DNA of 64,000 nucleotides, from contig NZ_VFIO01000001.1 in assembly GCF_007858365.1 (NCBI RefSeq), positions 124,001 through 188,000 on the forward strand, read 5' to 3'. Every line of letters starts with the position of its first letter. Within the stretch, counting starts at the first letter, position 1. Origin of the DNA: Pseudomonas saxonica (GTDB lineage Bacteria > Pseudomonadota > Gammaproteobacteria > Pseudomonadales > Pseudomonadaceae). Made by a program: the position numbers and the translations under genes. Below, one piece after another: positions 36,244-45,325 of this stretch. Under the pieces are notes generated by a model that was not told where the DNA came from, searched no databases, and was given only the letters and a program-made list of their open reading frames with translations.

Positions 36244-36864
36244 TTAACGGTTAAGTACGGCACGGGTTTTGAGCTCACATTCAAACAAGAACTCAAAGGC
36301 CTCGATCTGACGCAAGGCATCGCTCATTCGCGCCCCCCATGTGTACAGACCGTGCCCACGGATCAAGTAACCCACGCAGTCAGGATGAGCCTCAAGCCAC
36401 GGCTGAACCTTGCCTGCCAGACGTTCGATGTCCTGATCATTGTCAAAAATAGGCACCTGCACTTTCGATGCGTGGGTCGACACACCGCTGAAGGCTTTTT
36501 GCAGTTCGTAATCTTCAAACTCAAGGCTGTTACCGGGCGTGAGCCGCGACAGTACGGTCGCATTCACAGAATGCGTGTGCAACACGGCACCAATTTCAGG
36601 CCGCCAGCGGTACAACTGGGTATGCAGCAAGGTCTCGGCAGAAGGTTTTTTGCCAGGCTCAAGGCTATTACCCGACAAATCGGTAGCCAGTACATCATCC
36701 AGGCCCAACTGGCCTTTATGTTTACCCGAAACCGTCAACAACGCCTCGGTGGCCGAAAGTCGGGTCGAATAGTTGCTACTGGTGGCAGGCGACCAGCCAC
36801 GACCGTACAGGAAGCGCCCGGCTTCTATGATTTCCAGGCTCAAGTGTTCACGGGTAAGGCTCAT
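36244..36864 (-). CDS. mtnB: Methylthioribulose-1-phosphate dehydratase
   Basis: A 206-residue class II aldolase-fold zinc enzyme. It has the metal-binding HTHSVNATVLSRL (about residues 95-107), a later ligand in IRGHGLYTWG, and the N-terminal AGRFLYGRGWSPATSSNYSTR. It dehydrates methylthioribulose-1-phosphate in methionine salvage. Its ATG overlaps the stop of the upstream MFS gene by four bases. Confidence 0.94.
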   Translation of the reverse strand: MSLTREHLSLEIIEAGRFLYGRGWSPATSSNYSTRLSATEALLTVSGKHKGQLGLDDVLATDLSGNSLEPGKKPSAETLLHTQLYRWRPEIGAVLHTHSVNATVLSRLTPGNSLEFEDYELQKAFSGVSTHASKVQVPIFDNDQDIERLAGKVQPWLEAHPDCVGYLIRGHGLYTWGARMSDALRQIEAFEFLFECELKTRAVLNR

Positions 36865-38009
36865 GGCCTGTCCTCTTGCAGTCGAGTTGCGATGATAACG
36901 GCTGCGGCCAATGCTGCGGCGCTTGCCATACTAAAGGTGATAGTCGGGCCGAGTGTGTTCCAGCTGTAACCGGCATATAGCGCACCCACAGCCCCCCCGA
37001 TGCCCGCCAAAGTAGCGTATAGCGCTTGCCCCTGACCTTGTTGGCCGGGCCCGAAGCTGCGTTGAACGAAGGCCATGGCGCAGGCGTGAAAACTGCCAAA
37101 AGTGGCCGCATGCAGCAGCTGAGCCAGCAACAATACCCACAGGTATTCGGCAAACGAGCCCAGCATCAGCCATCGCAGGGCCGCCAACACAAAGCTGACC
37201 ATAAGTACTCTTCGTACCGAAAATGCCAGCAAGATGCGTCGCATGGCCAGAAACATCAGTACCTCTGCCACCACACCCAACGCCCACAACAGGCCAATCA
37301 CACCCCGGCTGTAGCCAAGGTCTTCTAGGTGCAAGGTCAGAAAGGTGTAATACGGCCCGTGGCTCAGTTGCATCAATGCCACACAGGCATAAAACGCCAG
37401 CACTCCGGGACTGCGCAACTGCTGAACAAACCCGCCGAGCAGCACCTTGCGCCCCTCGCTGGACGGCTGCGCTCCGGGCACCCACAGGCTGCACACCACA
37501 ATGCCTGCCATGATGACGAGCACGGCCGCAGGATAAATATCCAGATCCAGCCACTCAAACAGGCGCCCGAGACTCACCACGGCCAAAATAAAACCAATCG
37601 AGCCCCACAGCCGGATCTGGCTATAACGCTCGGGCTGCTGGCGCAAATGGGCAAAGGTGATGACTTCGAACTGCGGCAGCACCGCATGCCAAAAGAACGC
37701 ATGCAGGGCCATGACCAGTGCCAGCCAGGCATAGCTCTTGCTGACAAAAATCAGGCTGAAACTGAGCAAGGTGCACAGTGCGCCGAGCCGAACAATCAGC
37801 AAGCGTCGCCCCGTATAGTCGCCCAGCCAGCCCCATAAATTCGGCGCCACACAGCGCATCAACATCGGGATGGCCACCAGCTCGCCTATTCTTGCGCTGG
37901 AGAAGCCGAGATGGTGGAAGTACAGCGCCAGATACGGCGCTGTAGCCCCCAGCAAGGCGAAGTAGAAAAGGTAGAAGCCTGACAACCGCCAGTAAGGAAG
38001 TGGTGCCAC
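36861..38009 (-). CDS. MFS transporter, HcaT-like
   Basis: A 382-residue major facilitator protein with twelve hydrophobic segments, of the HcaT/MFS_1-like type (GFYLFYFALLGATAPYLALYFHHLGFSSARIGEL at the N-terminus, continued by the LWGWLGDYTGRR loop). It is coupled to mtnB by a four-base overlap and lies 34 bases after aroC. Coupling to methionine salvage suggests transport of methylthioribose or a related compound, but the family was named for phenylpropionate and the substrate is unproved. Confidence 0.85.
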   Translation of the reverse strand: MAPLPYWRLSGFYLFYFALLGATAPYLALYFHHLGFSSARIGELVAIPMLMRCVAPNLWGWLGDYTGRRLLIVRLGALCTLLSFSLIFVSKSYAWLALVMALHAFFWHAVLPQFEVITFAHLRQQPERYSQIRLWGSIGFILAVVSLGRLFEWLDLDIYPAAVLVIMAGIVVCSLWVPGAQPSSEGRKVLLGGFVQQLRSPGVLAFYACVALMQLSHGPYYTFLTLHLEDLGYSRGVIGLLWALGVVAEVLMFLAMRRILLAFSVRRVLMVSFVLAALRWLMLGSFAEYLWVLLLAQLLHAATFGSFHACAMAFVQRSFGPGQQGQGQALYATLAGIGGAVGALYAGYSWNTLGPTITFSMASAAALAAAVIIATRLQEDRP

Positions 38010-38043
38010 GGTCGTCAGACCACGGCACCCATACGCCCCTGCA

Positions 38044-39135
38044 TTACAACTGGCCCAGCACAGGCGTGCTCACACGCACATCGGCATTCTGCCCGCGGTG
38101 ACGCAGCAGGTGATCCATCAGCACAATGGCCATCATGGCCTCGGCAATTGGCGTGGCGCGGATGCCCACACAGGGGTCATGACGACCTTTGGTGATCACG
38201 TCGACCGGGTTGCCATGCACATCAATCGAGCGACCCGGCGTGGTGATGCTTGAGGTGGGCTTCAACGCGAGATGCGCAACAATCGGCTGACCGGACGAAA
38301 TACCGCCCAAAATGCCGCCCGCGTTATTGCTCACAAACCCCTCAGGCGTCAGCTCGTCGCGATGCTCGGTGCCGCGCTGGGCAACGCTGGCGAAACCTGC
38401 ACCTATTTCAATGCCCTTGACCGCATTGATGCTCATCAAAGCGTGGGCCAGTTCGGCGTCCAGACGATCAAAAATCGGCTCACCCAAACCTGGAATGACA
38501 CCCTCGGCCACCACCGTGATTTTGGCACCCACCGAGTCCTGATCGCGACGCAGTTGGTCCATGTAAGCTTCAAGCTCTGGCACTTTGTCCGGGTCTGGGC
38601 TGAAAAAGGCGTTTTGCTCGACCGAATCCCAGGTCTTGAACGGGATTTCGATCGGGCCCAGTTGACTCATATAGCCACGAATCACAATGCCTTGGGTTGC
38701 CAGATACTTCTTGGCGATAGCACCCGCGGCAACCCGCATGGCAGTTTCACGTGCAGAACTGCGCCCACCACCGCGATAATCACGCTCACCGTATTTGTGG
38801 TGATAGGTGTAATCGGCATGCGCGGGGCGAAACAGGTCTTTGATCGCCGAGTAGTCCTTGGACTTCTGGTCAGTATTGCGAATCAGCAGGCCAATGGCAC
38901 AGCCCGTCGTACGCCCTTCGAACACACCGGAAAGGATCTCGACTTCGTCCGGCTCCTGACGTTGTGTGGTGTGCCGGCTGGTGCCGGGCTTGCGGCGGTC
39001 AAGATCGCGTTGCAAGTCTTCAAGGGACAGCTCAAGCCCGGGCGGGCAGCCATCAACAATGGCGACCAACGCCGGGCCATGGCTTTCGCCTGCGGTAGTG
39101 ACAGTGAACAGCTTGCCGTAGGTATTGCCGGACAT
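38044..39135 (-). CDS. aroC: Chorismate synthase
   Basis: A 363-residue FMN-dependent enzyme converting EPSP to chorismate, the last shikimate step. Signatures are [19 protein letters not shown] near the N-terminus, [20 protein letters not shown] in the middle and a C-terminal [18 protein letters not shown]. The length is usual. It is the probable first gene of a run with the MFS and mtn genes. Confidence 0.97.
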   Translation of the reverse strand: MSGNTYGKLFTVTTAGESHGPALVAIVDGCPPGLELSLEDLQRDLDRRKPGTSRHTTQRQEPDEVEILSGVFEGRTTGCAIGLLIRNTDQKSKDYSAIKDLFRPAHADYTYHHKYGERDYRGGGRSSARETAMRVAAGAIAKKYLATQGIVIRGYMSQLGPIEIPFKTWDSVEQNAFFSPDPDKVPELEAYMDQLRRDQDSVGAKITVVAEGVIPGLGEPIFDRLDAELAHALMSINAVKGIEIGAGFASVAQRGTEHRDELTPEGFVSNNAGGILGGISSGQPIVAHLALKPTSSITTPGRSIDVHGNPVDVITKGRHDPCVGIRATPIAEAMMAIVLMDHLLRHRGQNADVRVSTPVLGQL

Positions 39136-39281
39136 GCAGGGAGCTCCGCGAAAAACAGTTGATTAAATTCAACCTCGTTTACTATGCGCGCCAGTATACG
39201 CAGGCTGCCCTAGTAGTTCATCCTCCAACCTTACTCATCCGGGTTTGTAGAACCGGCACATTAGACAATGATGGCGTAACG

Positions 39282-40277
39282 ATGCTGCGAATATTCTTTT
39301 TAGCGCTGACCCTGTTCTGCACTCAGGCCCTGGCGGCCACCTCTTCTAATGTTCTGCTGCGCCCTATTGAACTGGACACGGGTTCCGGCACGCTCTATGG
39401 CTCACTGGTGCTGCCAAAAAGCGACAAGCCTGTGCCAGTCGTACTGATCCTGGCTGGCTCCGGCCCAACTGACCGTGATGGCAACAACCCGATTGGCGGG
39501 CGTAACGACGCCTTGAAAAAACTGGCATGGCGCCTGGCCCAAAGCAACATCGCCAGCGTGCGTTTTGACAAGCGCGGGATTGCCCAAAGCCAGCCCGCGA
39601 CCCCGGACGAGCGACAACTGAGTGTGGACAAATACGTTGACGATGCAGTGGCCTGGGGCGAGAAGCTCAAGGCTGACCCGCGCTTCGGCAAGGTATTTGT
39701 ACTGGGCCACAGCGAAGGCGCCCTGATTGCCAGCCTCGCTGCCCCGCGCATCGGGGCCGCCGGTGTGATCTCGATTGCGGGTACAGGGCGCCCGGTCGGC
39801 GCGTTATTGCGTGAGCAACTGCAACGTAATCATTTGCCGCCCGCCTTGCTCAAACGCAGCTTTGAACTGATCAGCTCACTGGAAGCCGGTCATACCGACG
39901 ATAACGTGCCCAAAGACCTCGAAGCCGTGTTCCGCCCCAGCGTGCAGCCGTACATGATCAGCCTGCTGCATTACAACCCGGCCACCGCTTTTTCCGCATT
40001 GAAAATGCCCGCCTTGATTATCCAGGGCACTCACGACATTCAGGTCGACGTCAAAGATGCGCGCTTGCTCAAGGCAGCCAAACCCGATGCCGTCCTGACG
40101 TTGATCAATGGCATGAACCACGTGATGCGTATTGTCCCGATGGACATGAAACGTCAGGCTCAGTCCTACAACGATCCCAATCAGCGACTCGCGGGGGAAT
40201 TGGGCGATCGAACTGTGCGCTTCATCACTAAAGTGAATGCAGGCAAACCCTCCAGTCCTGCGCATAACGGCCGATAA
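39282..40277 (+). CDS. Secreted alpha/beta hydrolase
   Basis: A 331-residue periplasmic alpha/beta hydrolase. A signal peptide covers residues 1-19 (MLRIFFLALTLFCTQALA). The oxyanion region ILAGSGPTDRDGNNP, the nucleophile Ser144 in LGHSEGA, an acid in IQGTHDIQVD and the catalytic His in NGMNHVMR form a complete triad. The substrate is unknown. The start at 39282 is set by the signal peptide. The gene is divergent from aroC. Confidence 0.88.
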   Translation: MLRIFFLALTLFCTQALAATSSNVLLRPIELDTGSGTLYGSLVLPKSDKPVPVVLILAGSGPTDRDGNNPIGGRNDALKKLAWRLAQSNIASVRFDKRGIAQSQPATPDERQLSVDKYVDDAVAWGEKLKADPRFGKVFVLGHSEGALIASLAAPRIGAAGVISIAGTGRPVGALLREQLQRNHLPPALLKRSFELISSLEAGHTDDNVPKDLEAVFRPSVQPYMISLLHYNPATAFSALKMPALIIQGTHDIQVDVKDARLLKAAKPDAVLTLINGMNHVMRIVPMDMKRQAQSYNDPNQRLAGELGDRTVRFITKVNAGKPSSPAHNGR

Positions 40278-40336
40278 GCCGGTGTCGGCGGCCTTTGCTT
40301 GCCCGACATACCGGGCTTGCACAGGATTCTGCCGTT

Positions 40337-41128
40337 ATGAGCGACACCCCAACACCACACGCGGGCACTGAAGAGCCGGCACCGCCCGAGGCGACCACAC
40401 GCCCTTGGGCGGACGTGCAACCCGAGCATTTCAAAATGCTGCGCCTGGCACCTCTGCCAACGGATCGCAGCACGGGCGCTCGGCCATTGCGTTTTGTCCA
40501 GTTCGGGTACACCGAACGCCACAACAAAGACTTCAGCCTCTTGCGCTTGAGCATCCTGCTGCCCAACCAGAAAGTGCGCAAAGAACAGAACCATCTCGAC
40601 GTCTGGCTGGACCATGCCACCCGACAAGTGAGCATCACCCCCGAGAGCGGCTTGCAAATTGAACCTCTGAACCGAGGTATCGGACGCTTCCTGATGGCGC
40701 AGGCCATCCTGTGGGCGCAGAAAAAACATTCGCGCTACACAGTTGAAAAAATGAGCTTGCCGAGCCGGGATGCCTTGAGCGAAGACACTCGACAGCGGCG
40801 CGACCATAGCTTGCGCACCCAAGGCTTTGACGTGGTGTACGAAGATGTCCTGCATCTCAAAGCCCACATAAAGGCCGTAGAAGTCAGCGACCTCTACTCC
40901 ACCTGGAACAGTGAAAAATTGCAGTTAGTGGAAATTCTTGAAGCCGCGCAGATGCTCCAGCAAGCCGAACAGACATTGCAGGAGCAAGAAGTAAAATTGC
41001 GTGCTAAAGAAGACAGGATCAGCAAGTTTCAGCGAGAAGACATCGGTTTGCGCTTCACCATCACCTGCCTGGTGGCTTTTGCAGTCTTTCAGGCCGCTCT
41101 GCTGATATGGATTGCGACGCACCGCTAG
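40337..41128 (+). CDS. Tail-anchored coiled-coil protein, function unknown
   Basis: A 263-residue protein. A Pro/Thr-rich leader (residues 1-25) is followed by a globular part (RFVQFGYTERHNKDFSLLRL; NRGIGRFLMAQAILWAQKKH, which looks like a GNAT-type acyl-CoA loop), a coiled coil at about 205-235 rich in Gln and Glu, and a C-terminal membrane helix (FTITCLVAFAVFQAALLIWIA). It is thus probably a tail-anchored inner-membrane protein facing the cytosol. It follows the hydrolase gene by 59 bases. I give no function. Confidence 0.72.
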   Translation: MSDTPTPHAGTEEPAPPEATTRPWADVQPEHFKMLRLAPLPTDRSTGARPLRFVQFGYTERHNKDFSLLRLSILLPNQKVRKEQNHLDVWLDHATRQVSITPESGLQIEPLNRGIGRFLMAQAILWAQKKHSRYTVEKMSLPSRDALSEDTRQRRDHSLRTQGFDVVYEDVLHLKAHIKAVEVSDLYSTWNSEKLQLVEILEAAQMLQQAEQTLQEQEVKLRAKEDRISKFQREDIGLRFTITCLVAFAVFQAALLIWIATHR

Positions 41129-41152
41129 GTACGGATCGCACAAGCAAAAAAC

Positions 41153-41195
41153 TGTAGCCGCTGACGAGCAGCCTTCGTTCCTCGTCAGCAGCTAC
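41153..41195. repeat. REP-like inverted repeat
   Basis: GTAGCCGCTGACGAG and its near-complement CTCGTCAGCAGCTAC flank CAGCCTTCGTTC. The inner nine bases pair perfectly (41159-41167 with 41180-41188). It lies between the convergent coiled-coil gene and prmB and resembles the GTAGC-type REP units elsewhere in the window; it may also stop transcription. Confidence 0.6.
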
Positions 41196-41204
41196 TGGCC
41201 CATC

Positions 41205-42113
41205 TTAAACGCGCGAAGCAAACAGCGCTTGATGTTCCCGGCATTGCTGCGCCGTCAACATAAACACGCCGTGACCGCCACGTTCAAAGTCCAGCCAGGC
41301 AAAATCAACTTCCGGGTAAAGCGCTTCAACGTGAACCTGGCTGTTGCCCACTTCAACAATCAACAAACCCTTTTCGGTCATGTGATCAGCTGCTTCGGCC
41401 AACATACGACGCACCAGATTGAGCCCATCATCCCCGCACGCCAGACCCAATTCAGGCTCATGCTGATATTCCGCTGGCATATCGGCAAAGTCTTCAGCAT
41501 CGACATACGGCGGATTTGACACAATCAGGTCAAAACGCTGGCCCGGCAGGCCATCGAAGCCATCGCCCTGAACCGTGTAAACACGCTCATCCACGCCATG
41601 GCGTTCGATGTTTTGATTGGCGACTTCGAGGGCTTCATACGACAGGTCGGCCAGCACCACTTCGGCGTTCTGGAATTCGTACGCGCACGCGATGCCAATA
41701 CAGCCCGAGCCGGTACACAAATCAAGAATGCGCGCAGGCTCGCTGGCCAGCCAAGGCTCAAAGCGTTTTTCAATCAGCTCACCAATCGGTGAACGCGGGA
41801 TCAACACGCGTTCATCAACGATAAACGACATGCCGCAGAACCAGGCTTCACCCAGCAGATAAGCGGTTGGCACACGCTCTTCGATTCGGCGCTTGAGCAA
41901 ATGCTGCAGATTGACCAGCTCATCGTCTTCCAAACGGCAATCAAGGTAGCTGTCCGCGATTTCCCAAGGCAGGTTCAGTGCACCCAGCACCAATTGACGG
42001 GCTTCGTCCCAAGCATTGTCGGTGCCATGACCAAAGAACAGCTCTTCCCCATGAAAGTGGCTAACGGCCCAGCGAATATGGTCGCGCAAAGTGCGCAGGC
42101 GGGAAGTGATCAA
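41205..42113 (-). CDS. prmB: Ribosomal protein L3 N5-glutamine methyltransferase
   Basis: A 302-residue SAM-dependent methyltransferase that modifies a Gln of ribosomal protein L3. SAM motif [17 protein letters not shown] and the catalytic [18 protein letters not shown] are complete. I chose TTG at 42113: it gives the family leader ([17 protein letters not shown]) and has AGGAG eight bases upstream. Longer in-frame extensions add unrelated sequence. The TTG start is unusual but well supported. Confidence 0.94.
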   Translation of the reverse strand: MITSRLRTLRDHIRWAVSHFHGEELFFGHGTDNAWDEARQLVLGALNLPWEIADSYLDCRLEDDELVNLQHLLKRRIEERVPTAYLLGEAWFCGMSFIVDERVLIPRSPIGELIEKRFEPWLASEPARILDLCTGSGCIGIACAYEFQNAEVVLADLSYEALEVANQNIERHGVDERVYTVQGDGFDGLPGQRFDLIVSNPPYVDAEDFADMPAEYQHEPELGLACGDDGLNLVRRMLAEAADHMTEKGLLIVEVGNSQVHVEALYPEVDFAWLDFERGGHGVFMLTAQQCREHQALFASRV

Positions 42114-42384
42114 TGGCCTTACTCCTAAAAATCGACCGACGATTCTAACAGCCAAACCTCTAGACAGCCAAAGTTGTGCCCGGCGGTGGTTTGAACCCCA
42201 GGCACTGAAGCAAAAAACCCTGCCTGAAGGCACGGTTCGTTCCATTTTGTACATTTTTGCAATGATGCGCTGACACTTGACATCGCTGTAGGCCAACAAC
42301 TACGTGCCTTACACGACTAGCCATTCACATAAACGCTCGGTCAGTGGAGAATGTCGCAAAAGCCCTACCCAAAGGAGCCCCTGA

Positions 42385-42975
42385 ATGTCCGCTTTAAAGA
42401 CGATGTTTCAACTTACCGGGCGTGGTTATGCCGCAGCCAGCCTGAGTAATGCCAGCTTGCTGATCATCGATGCGCAGAAAGAATACCTCAGCGGGCCTTT
42501 GGCCCTGTCGGGAATGGAGGCCGCCACCGCCAACATTGCTGCGCTCCTCGAAGCAGCCCGCAGGGCCAAGCGTCCGGTGATCCACGTACGCCATCTGGGT
42601 ACCGTTGGCGGCCTGTTCGACCCGCAGGGCGAGCGCGGCGAATTTATCAAAGGCCTTGAGGCCACCGACGATGAAGTCATCATCGAAAAGCGCATGCCCA
42701 ACGCGTTCAATGACACAGGTCTTAAAGAAGCGCTTGAAAAAGCCGGCCCGCTGGACTTGATCGTCTGCGGCTTCATGAGCCACTCCAGCGTCAGCACCAC
42801 CGTGCGCGCCGCCAAGGACTATGGTTTTCGTTGCACCCTGGTCGAAGATGCATGCGCCACCCGCGACTTGCCTACACGCGATGGCATCATCCCCGCCGCC
42901 GACGTGCAGAGAACCGAAATGGCCATCATGAATGACAATTTTGCTACTTTGGCACTGACTCAAAACCTCATCTGA
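42385..42975 (+). CDS. Isochorismatase-like hydrolase with Ser in place of the usual Cys
   Basis: A 196-residue isochorismatase-fold protein. The Asp of the catalytic triad lies in LIIDAQKEYLSG and the Lys in VIIEKRMPNAF. The nucleophile position in the usual M-x-x-C-V block reads CGFMSHSSVSTTVRAAKDYG, so Ser replaces Cys. That points away from a cysteine amidase such as a nicotinamidase and towards an isochorismatase-like or altered activity. AAAGGAG precedes the ATG. Monocistronic. Confidence 0.85.
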   Translation: MSALKTMFQLTGRGYAAASLSNASLLIIDAQKEYLSGPLALSGMEAATANIAALLEAARRAKRPVIHVRHLGTVGGLFDPQGERGEFIKGLEATDDEVIIEKRMPNAFNDTGLKEALEKAGPLDLIVCGFMSHSSVSTTVRAAKDYGFRCTLVEDACATRDLPTRDGIIPAADVQRTEMAIMNDNFATLALTQNLI

Positions 42976-43119
42976 TCGCGCCTCTGGATAGGCGGACGAC
43001 TGCGCCGCCTATCGGTAAACACCCTCTGCGACACGTTTACCCTTCATTTCTGAACATCCTCCGGAACAACCTGCCCATGTTCCTGTCGAAGGGCCGATAC
43101 CCTTTAAGGAAATATCGGA

Positions 43120-43440
43120 ATGAAAATCGCCGATGGTTTTGATGCGCGGCGCTTGCGTCCCAAAGCACACAGTAACTGGCGCTCGCGACTGGTACTGACG
43201 TTCGCAGCTCTACTGACCCTCTGCGGTGCACTCGTGCTTGTCGTGGGTGCCAGCAGCTTGATTGGCCAACCGGCGGCACTGGGCGACCTCAACGCCAGCC
43301 CCGCGGGTGCTGCCGTCGTCCTTGTCATCGGCCTGTTCATCACGTGGCTGGGTGCATGGCTGTGGCGCCGTCGGCGCCGCCAGATGCGCCAACCCCTGGG
43401 CCTTAACATGGCAGCGCACCTGATGAAAAAACGCGACTGA
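43120..43440 (+). CDS. Small membrane protein, function unknown
   Basis: A 106-residue protein with two membrane helices (LVLTFAALLTLCGALVLVVGA and AGAAVVLVIGLFITWLGAWLW) between a basic N-terminal tail and a run of Arg residues (RRRRRQMRQ). No family is recognised. AAGGAA precedes the ATG. It lies 63 bases before the Smr gene on the same strand. Confidence 0.75.
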   Translation: MKIADGFDARRLRPKAHSNWRSRLVLTFAALLTLCGALVLVVGASSLIGQPAALGDLNASPAGAAVVLVIGLFITWLGAWLWRRRRRQMRQPLGLNMAAHLMKKRD

Positions 43441-43503
43441 GGCACATCCAGCGCACGTTAGCCGTCGACTTGGGTAAACTGTCCGACCTTCGCGGAGGCT
43501 GAC

Positions 43504-44061
43504 ATGCAAGACGACGACTTTTCTCTTTTTAAAAATGAAATTCGCGGTGTTAAACCGATCAAACATGATCGGGCTGACACTGGAAAACCCAAAGCTGACC
43601 GTGCGCAACTGGCCAAGCTGCGGCAAAACGCTATCGTGCGCAGCAATGAAACCATTATCGACGGCTTGTCTGACCAGTTTGTCATTGATGTAGGCCCTGA
43701 AGATCAGTTGAGCTGGGCGCGTGACGGCGTGCAAGAAAGCCAGATGCGCAAACTTAAACTTGGCCAGATCAGCTTTGAGGGCAGCCTTGACCTGCACGGC
43801 ATGACCGTCGAGAAGGCCAGGGAAACCCTGTGGGAATTTCTCAGCGAAGCCACCCGCCTCGAAGTGCGCTGTGTGCGCGTGACCCATGGCAAGGCCGTGC
43901 GCCTGGACGGCAAGCGCCCCATGATCAAAAGCCACGTCAACACTTGGCTGCGACAGCACTCACAGGTACTGGGATTTTGCTCCTGCCAGGCTAAACACGG
44001 TGGCGCCGGAGCGGTATATGTCATGCTTAAACGCACCATGATGGAGGGTCGCGACGAATAA
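43504..44061 (+). CDS. Smr domain protein
   Basis: A 185-residue protein with an N-terminal DUF2027-like helical part and a C-terminal Smr domain (about 95-180) that carries LDLHGMTVEKARETL and the VTHGKAVRLDGKRP...CQAKHGGAGAVYVML core. Smr domains are endonucleases or RNA-binding modules related to the MutS2 C-terminus. It marks the left edge of the conserved block before the bacteriocin insert. Confidence 0.9.
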   Translation: MQDDDFSLFKNEIRGVKPIKHDRADTGKPKADRAQLAKLRQNAIVRSNETIIDGLSDQFVIDVGPEDQLSWARDGVQESQMRKLKLGQISFEGSLDLHGMTVEKARETLWEFLSEATRLEVRCVRVTHGKAVRLDGKRPMIKSHVNTWLRQHSQVLGFCSCQAKHGGAGAVYVMLKRTMMEGRDE

Positions 44062-44202
44062 CGTCGGGTCGCGACACAGGGAGTGCCGAACGAGTTGCGT
44101 ACTACCGTCTGACGGCAGTGAGGTTGACTATCAGGCCCCCTCGGTACGTGCAAAAAACCAAATGCGCGATCATGCCATTAGTTTTCTGCCGCCCACGTAC
44201 CT

Positions 44203-44235
44203 GCCTGTCCCTATCTAAAAACGGGTGACAGGCAA
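44203..44235. terminator. Hairpin at the end of the immunity array
   Basis: TGCCTGTC (44203-44210) pairs with GACAGGCA (44228-44235), and the inner CCC/GGG extends the stem with a bulge. It lies 24 bases past the last immunity stop codon on the minus strand. It lacks a good T-run and may be a weak terminator. Confidence 0.5.
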
Positions 44236-44258
44236 ATGTGGAATTCGCAAGAAGACTT

Positions 44259-44519
44259 TTAAAACCTTGGTTTAAAACCCGGCATGCCTTTGGCTTCGCA
44301 CCTAGCTTTTACGGTGTTAATTATGCCGTCTGCTGAAACATCTGCGCCAGGCTCAGGGTAGAAAATCAAATCCGCCCCACCAACGTCCTTAACCAAAAAT
44401 CTGAAATGAATTATCAACTCATCTTGATATTTTTCGGTGCCATAAACTTTTATTATTTCGTTGACTAATTTCTTGAACTCGAGCTCCGTGTAATCACTGA
44501 GCGTATTTTTTAATTCCAT
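44259..44519 (-). CDS. Colicin/pyocin DNase immunity protein, fourth in array
   Basis: An 86-residue Im9-like four-helix immunity protein: MELKNTLSDYTELEFKKLV (helix I), a variable helix II, and the DNase-contact helix III block GGADLIFYPEPGAD (Asp50, Tyr54). It lies last in a tandem array of four paralogues on the minus strand, distal to the toxin. The region is visibly AT-richer than neighbouring DNA. In front of its start codon is a short vestige of a DNase C-terminus (reading N-H-V-K-L-N-D-G-E). Confidence 0.93.
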   Translation of the reverse strand: MELKNTLSDYTELEFKKLVNEIIKVYGTEKYQDELIIHFRFLVKDVGGADLIFYPEPGADVSADGIINTVKARCEAKGMPGFKPRF

Positions 44520-44550
44520 ACTCGCTCTCCATCATTGAGTTTTACGTGAT
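44520..44550 (-). pseudogene. Vestige of a DNase C-terminus before the fourth immunity gene
   Basis: Read on the minus strand, the spacer contains AAT CAC GTA AAA CTC AAT GAT GGA GAG, giving N-H-V-K-L-N-D-G-E. This aligns with the toxin's end N-H-I-A-L-H-E-Q-E and with the larger fragment's N-H-I-K-L-H-E-R-E. The stop codon is gone. Short, so moderately supported. Confidence 0.55.
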
Positions 44551-44560
44551 TTCGAGAGTC

Positions 44561-44821
44561 CTAAAACCGAGGTTTAAAACCCGGCAAACCGCTGGCTTCG
44601 CACCAATCGCTAACAGTTTTAGCGATACCTTCAGCTGACTTGTCTGCTCCAGGCTTCGGATAGAAGATCAAATCAGAACCACCAACGGGCCCGATCAACT
44701 CATTAAGATAAAATACTAAATCGTCCTGATATTTTTCCGTACCAACATCTTCTTTTATTTCTGTGATCAGTTGTTTGAATTCATATTCCGTGTAATCGCT
44801 CAATGCTTTTTTAAATTCCAA
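44561..44821 (-). CDS. Colicin/pyocin DNase immunity protein, third in array
   Basis: An 86-residue Im9-like protein (MEFKKALSDYTEYEFKQLI; GGSDLIFYPKPGAD; CEASGLPGFKPRF). Its start codon is TTG, where the other three copies have ATG, so translation may be weaker. It is the most divergent copy in helix II (DDLVFYLNELIGPVGG). A short vestige of a DNase tail ending in GAG TAA lies directly upstream. Confidence 0.92.
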   Translation of the reverse strand: MEFKKALSDYTEYEFKQLITEIKEDVGTEKYQDDLVFYLNELIGPVGGSDLIFYPKPGADKSAEGIAKTVSDWCEASGLPGFKPRF

Positions 44822-44852
44822 TTTTACTCTCCATCATTAAGTTTCACGTAAT
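44822..44852 (-). pseudogene. Vestige of a DNase C-terminus before the third immunity gene
   Basis: On the minus strand the spacer reads AAT TAC GTG AAA CTT AAT GAT GGA GAG TAA: N-Y-V-K-L-N-D-G-E-stop. It aligns with N-H-I-K-L-H-E-R-E-stop in the larger fragment, stop codon included. The catalytic His is changed to Tyr. Confidence 0.6.
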
Positions 44853-44862
44853 TTCATAAATC

Positions 44863-45123
44863 CTAAAACCGTGATTTAAAACCGGGCAAGCCCTTGGCCT
44901 CGCACCTTGCCTTAACCGTGTTCATTATGCCTTCTGCTGAAATATCTGCGCCGGGCTCAGGGTAGAAAATCAAATCTGCCCCGCCCACCCCGTTAACTAG
45001 ATCTCTGAAATGCCCTATCAATTCATCTTGATACTTTTCAGTACCAATATCCTCACTTATTTCTTGTACAAGCCTTTTGAATTCAGCTTCGGTGTATTCA
45101 CTTAACGACTTCTTAAGTTCCAT
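44863..45123 (-). CDS. Colicin/pyocin DNase immunity protein, second in array
   Basis: An 86-residue Im9-like protein (MELKKSLSEYTEAEFKRLV; GGADLIFYPEPGAD; CEAKGLPGFKSRF). It is closest to the fourth copy (shared GADLIFYPEPGADxSAxGIxNTVKARCEAKG). It starts two bases after the stop of a DNase C-terminal fragment, keeping the spacing of a working toxin/immunity pair. It is probably the immunity gene of that lost toxin. Confidence 0.93.
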   Translation of the reverse strand: MELKKSLSEYTEAEFKRLVQEISEDIGTEKYQDELIGHFRDLVNGVGGADLIFYPEPGADISAEGIMNTVKARCEAKGLPGFKSRF

Positions 45124-45125
45124 AA

Positions 45126-45242
45126 TTACTCTCTTTCGTGCAGCTTTATGTGATTTTTAGGGGTATTTATACGGAGGTTGTCTACACCATAAACCGCTCC
45201 ACCATCGACTATTCGCACCCTGCAATGCATTTCAAAACTAAA
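45126..45242 (-). pseudogene. C-terminal fragment of a second HNH DNase bacteriocin
   Basis: A 38-codon minus-strand frame reads F-S-F-E-M-H-C-R-V-R, then IVDGGAVYGVDNLRINTPKN, then H-I-K-L-H-E-R-E-stop. It aligns with the last 38 residues of the intact toxin, but differs at about 13 positions, so it is not a recent copy. The second His of the HH pair is Cys. Homology fades upstream of it. It is an orphan toxin tail left in front of its immunity gene. Confidence 0.85.
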
Positions 45243-45325
45243 ACCATGCATTGCCTGCCCAATCCTAAATAGCAATTGAGTAAGCAGTCATTCGGATTCT
45301 CCAGAGCTTTACAATATCCAGAGCC

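Noticed and set aside
38272..39162. A 296-codon plus-strand frame opposite aroC
   Set aside because: It is antisense to the complete chorismate synthase gene and has shadow-like composition.
42114..42299. ATG start for prmB 62 codons upstream
   Set aside because: The added sequence is unlike PrmB proteins and TTG at 42113 has a good ribosome site and the family N-terminus.
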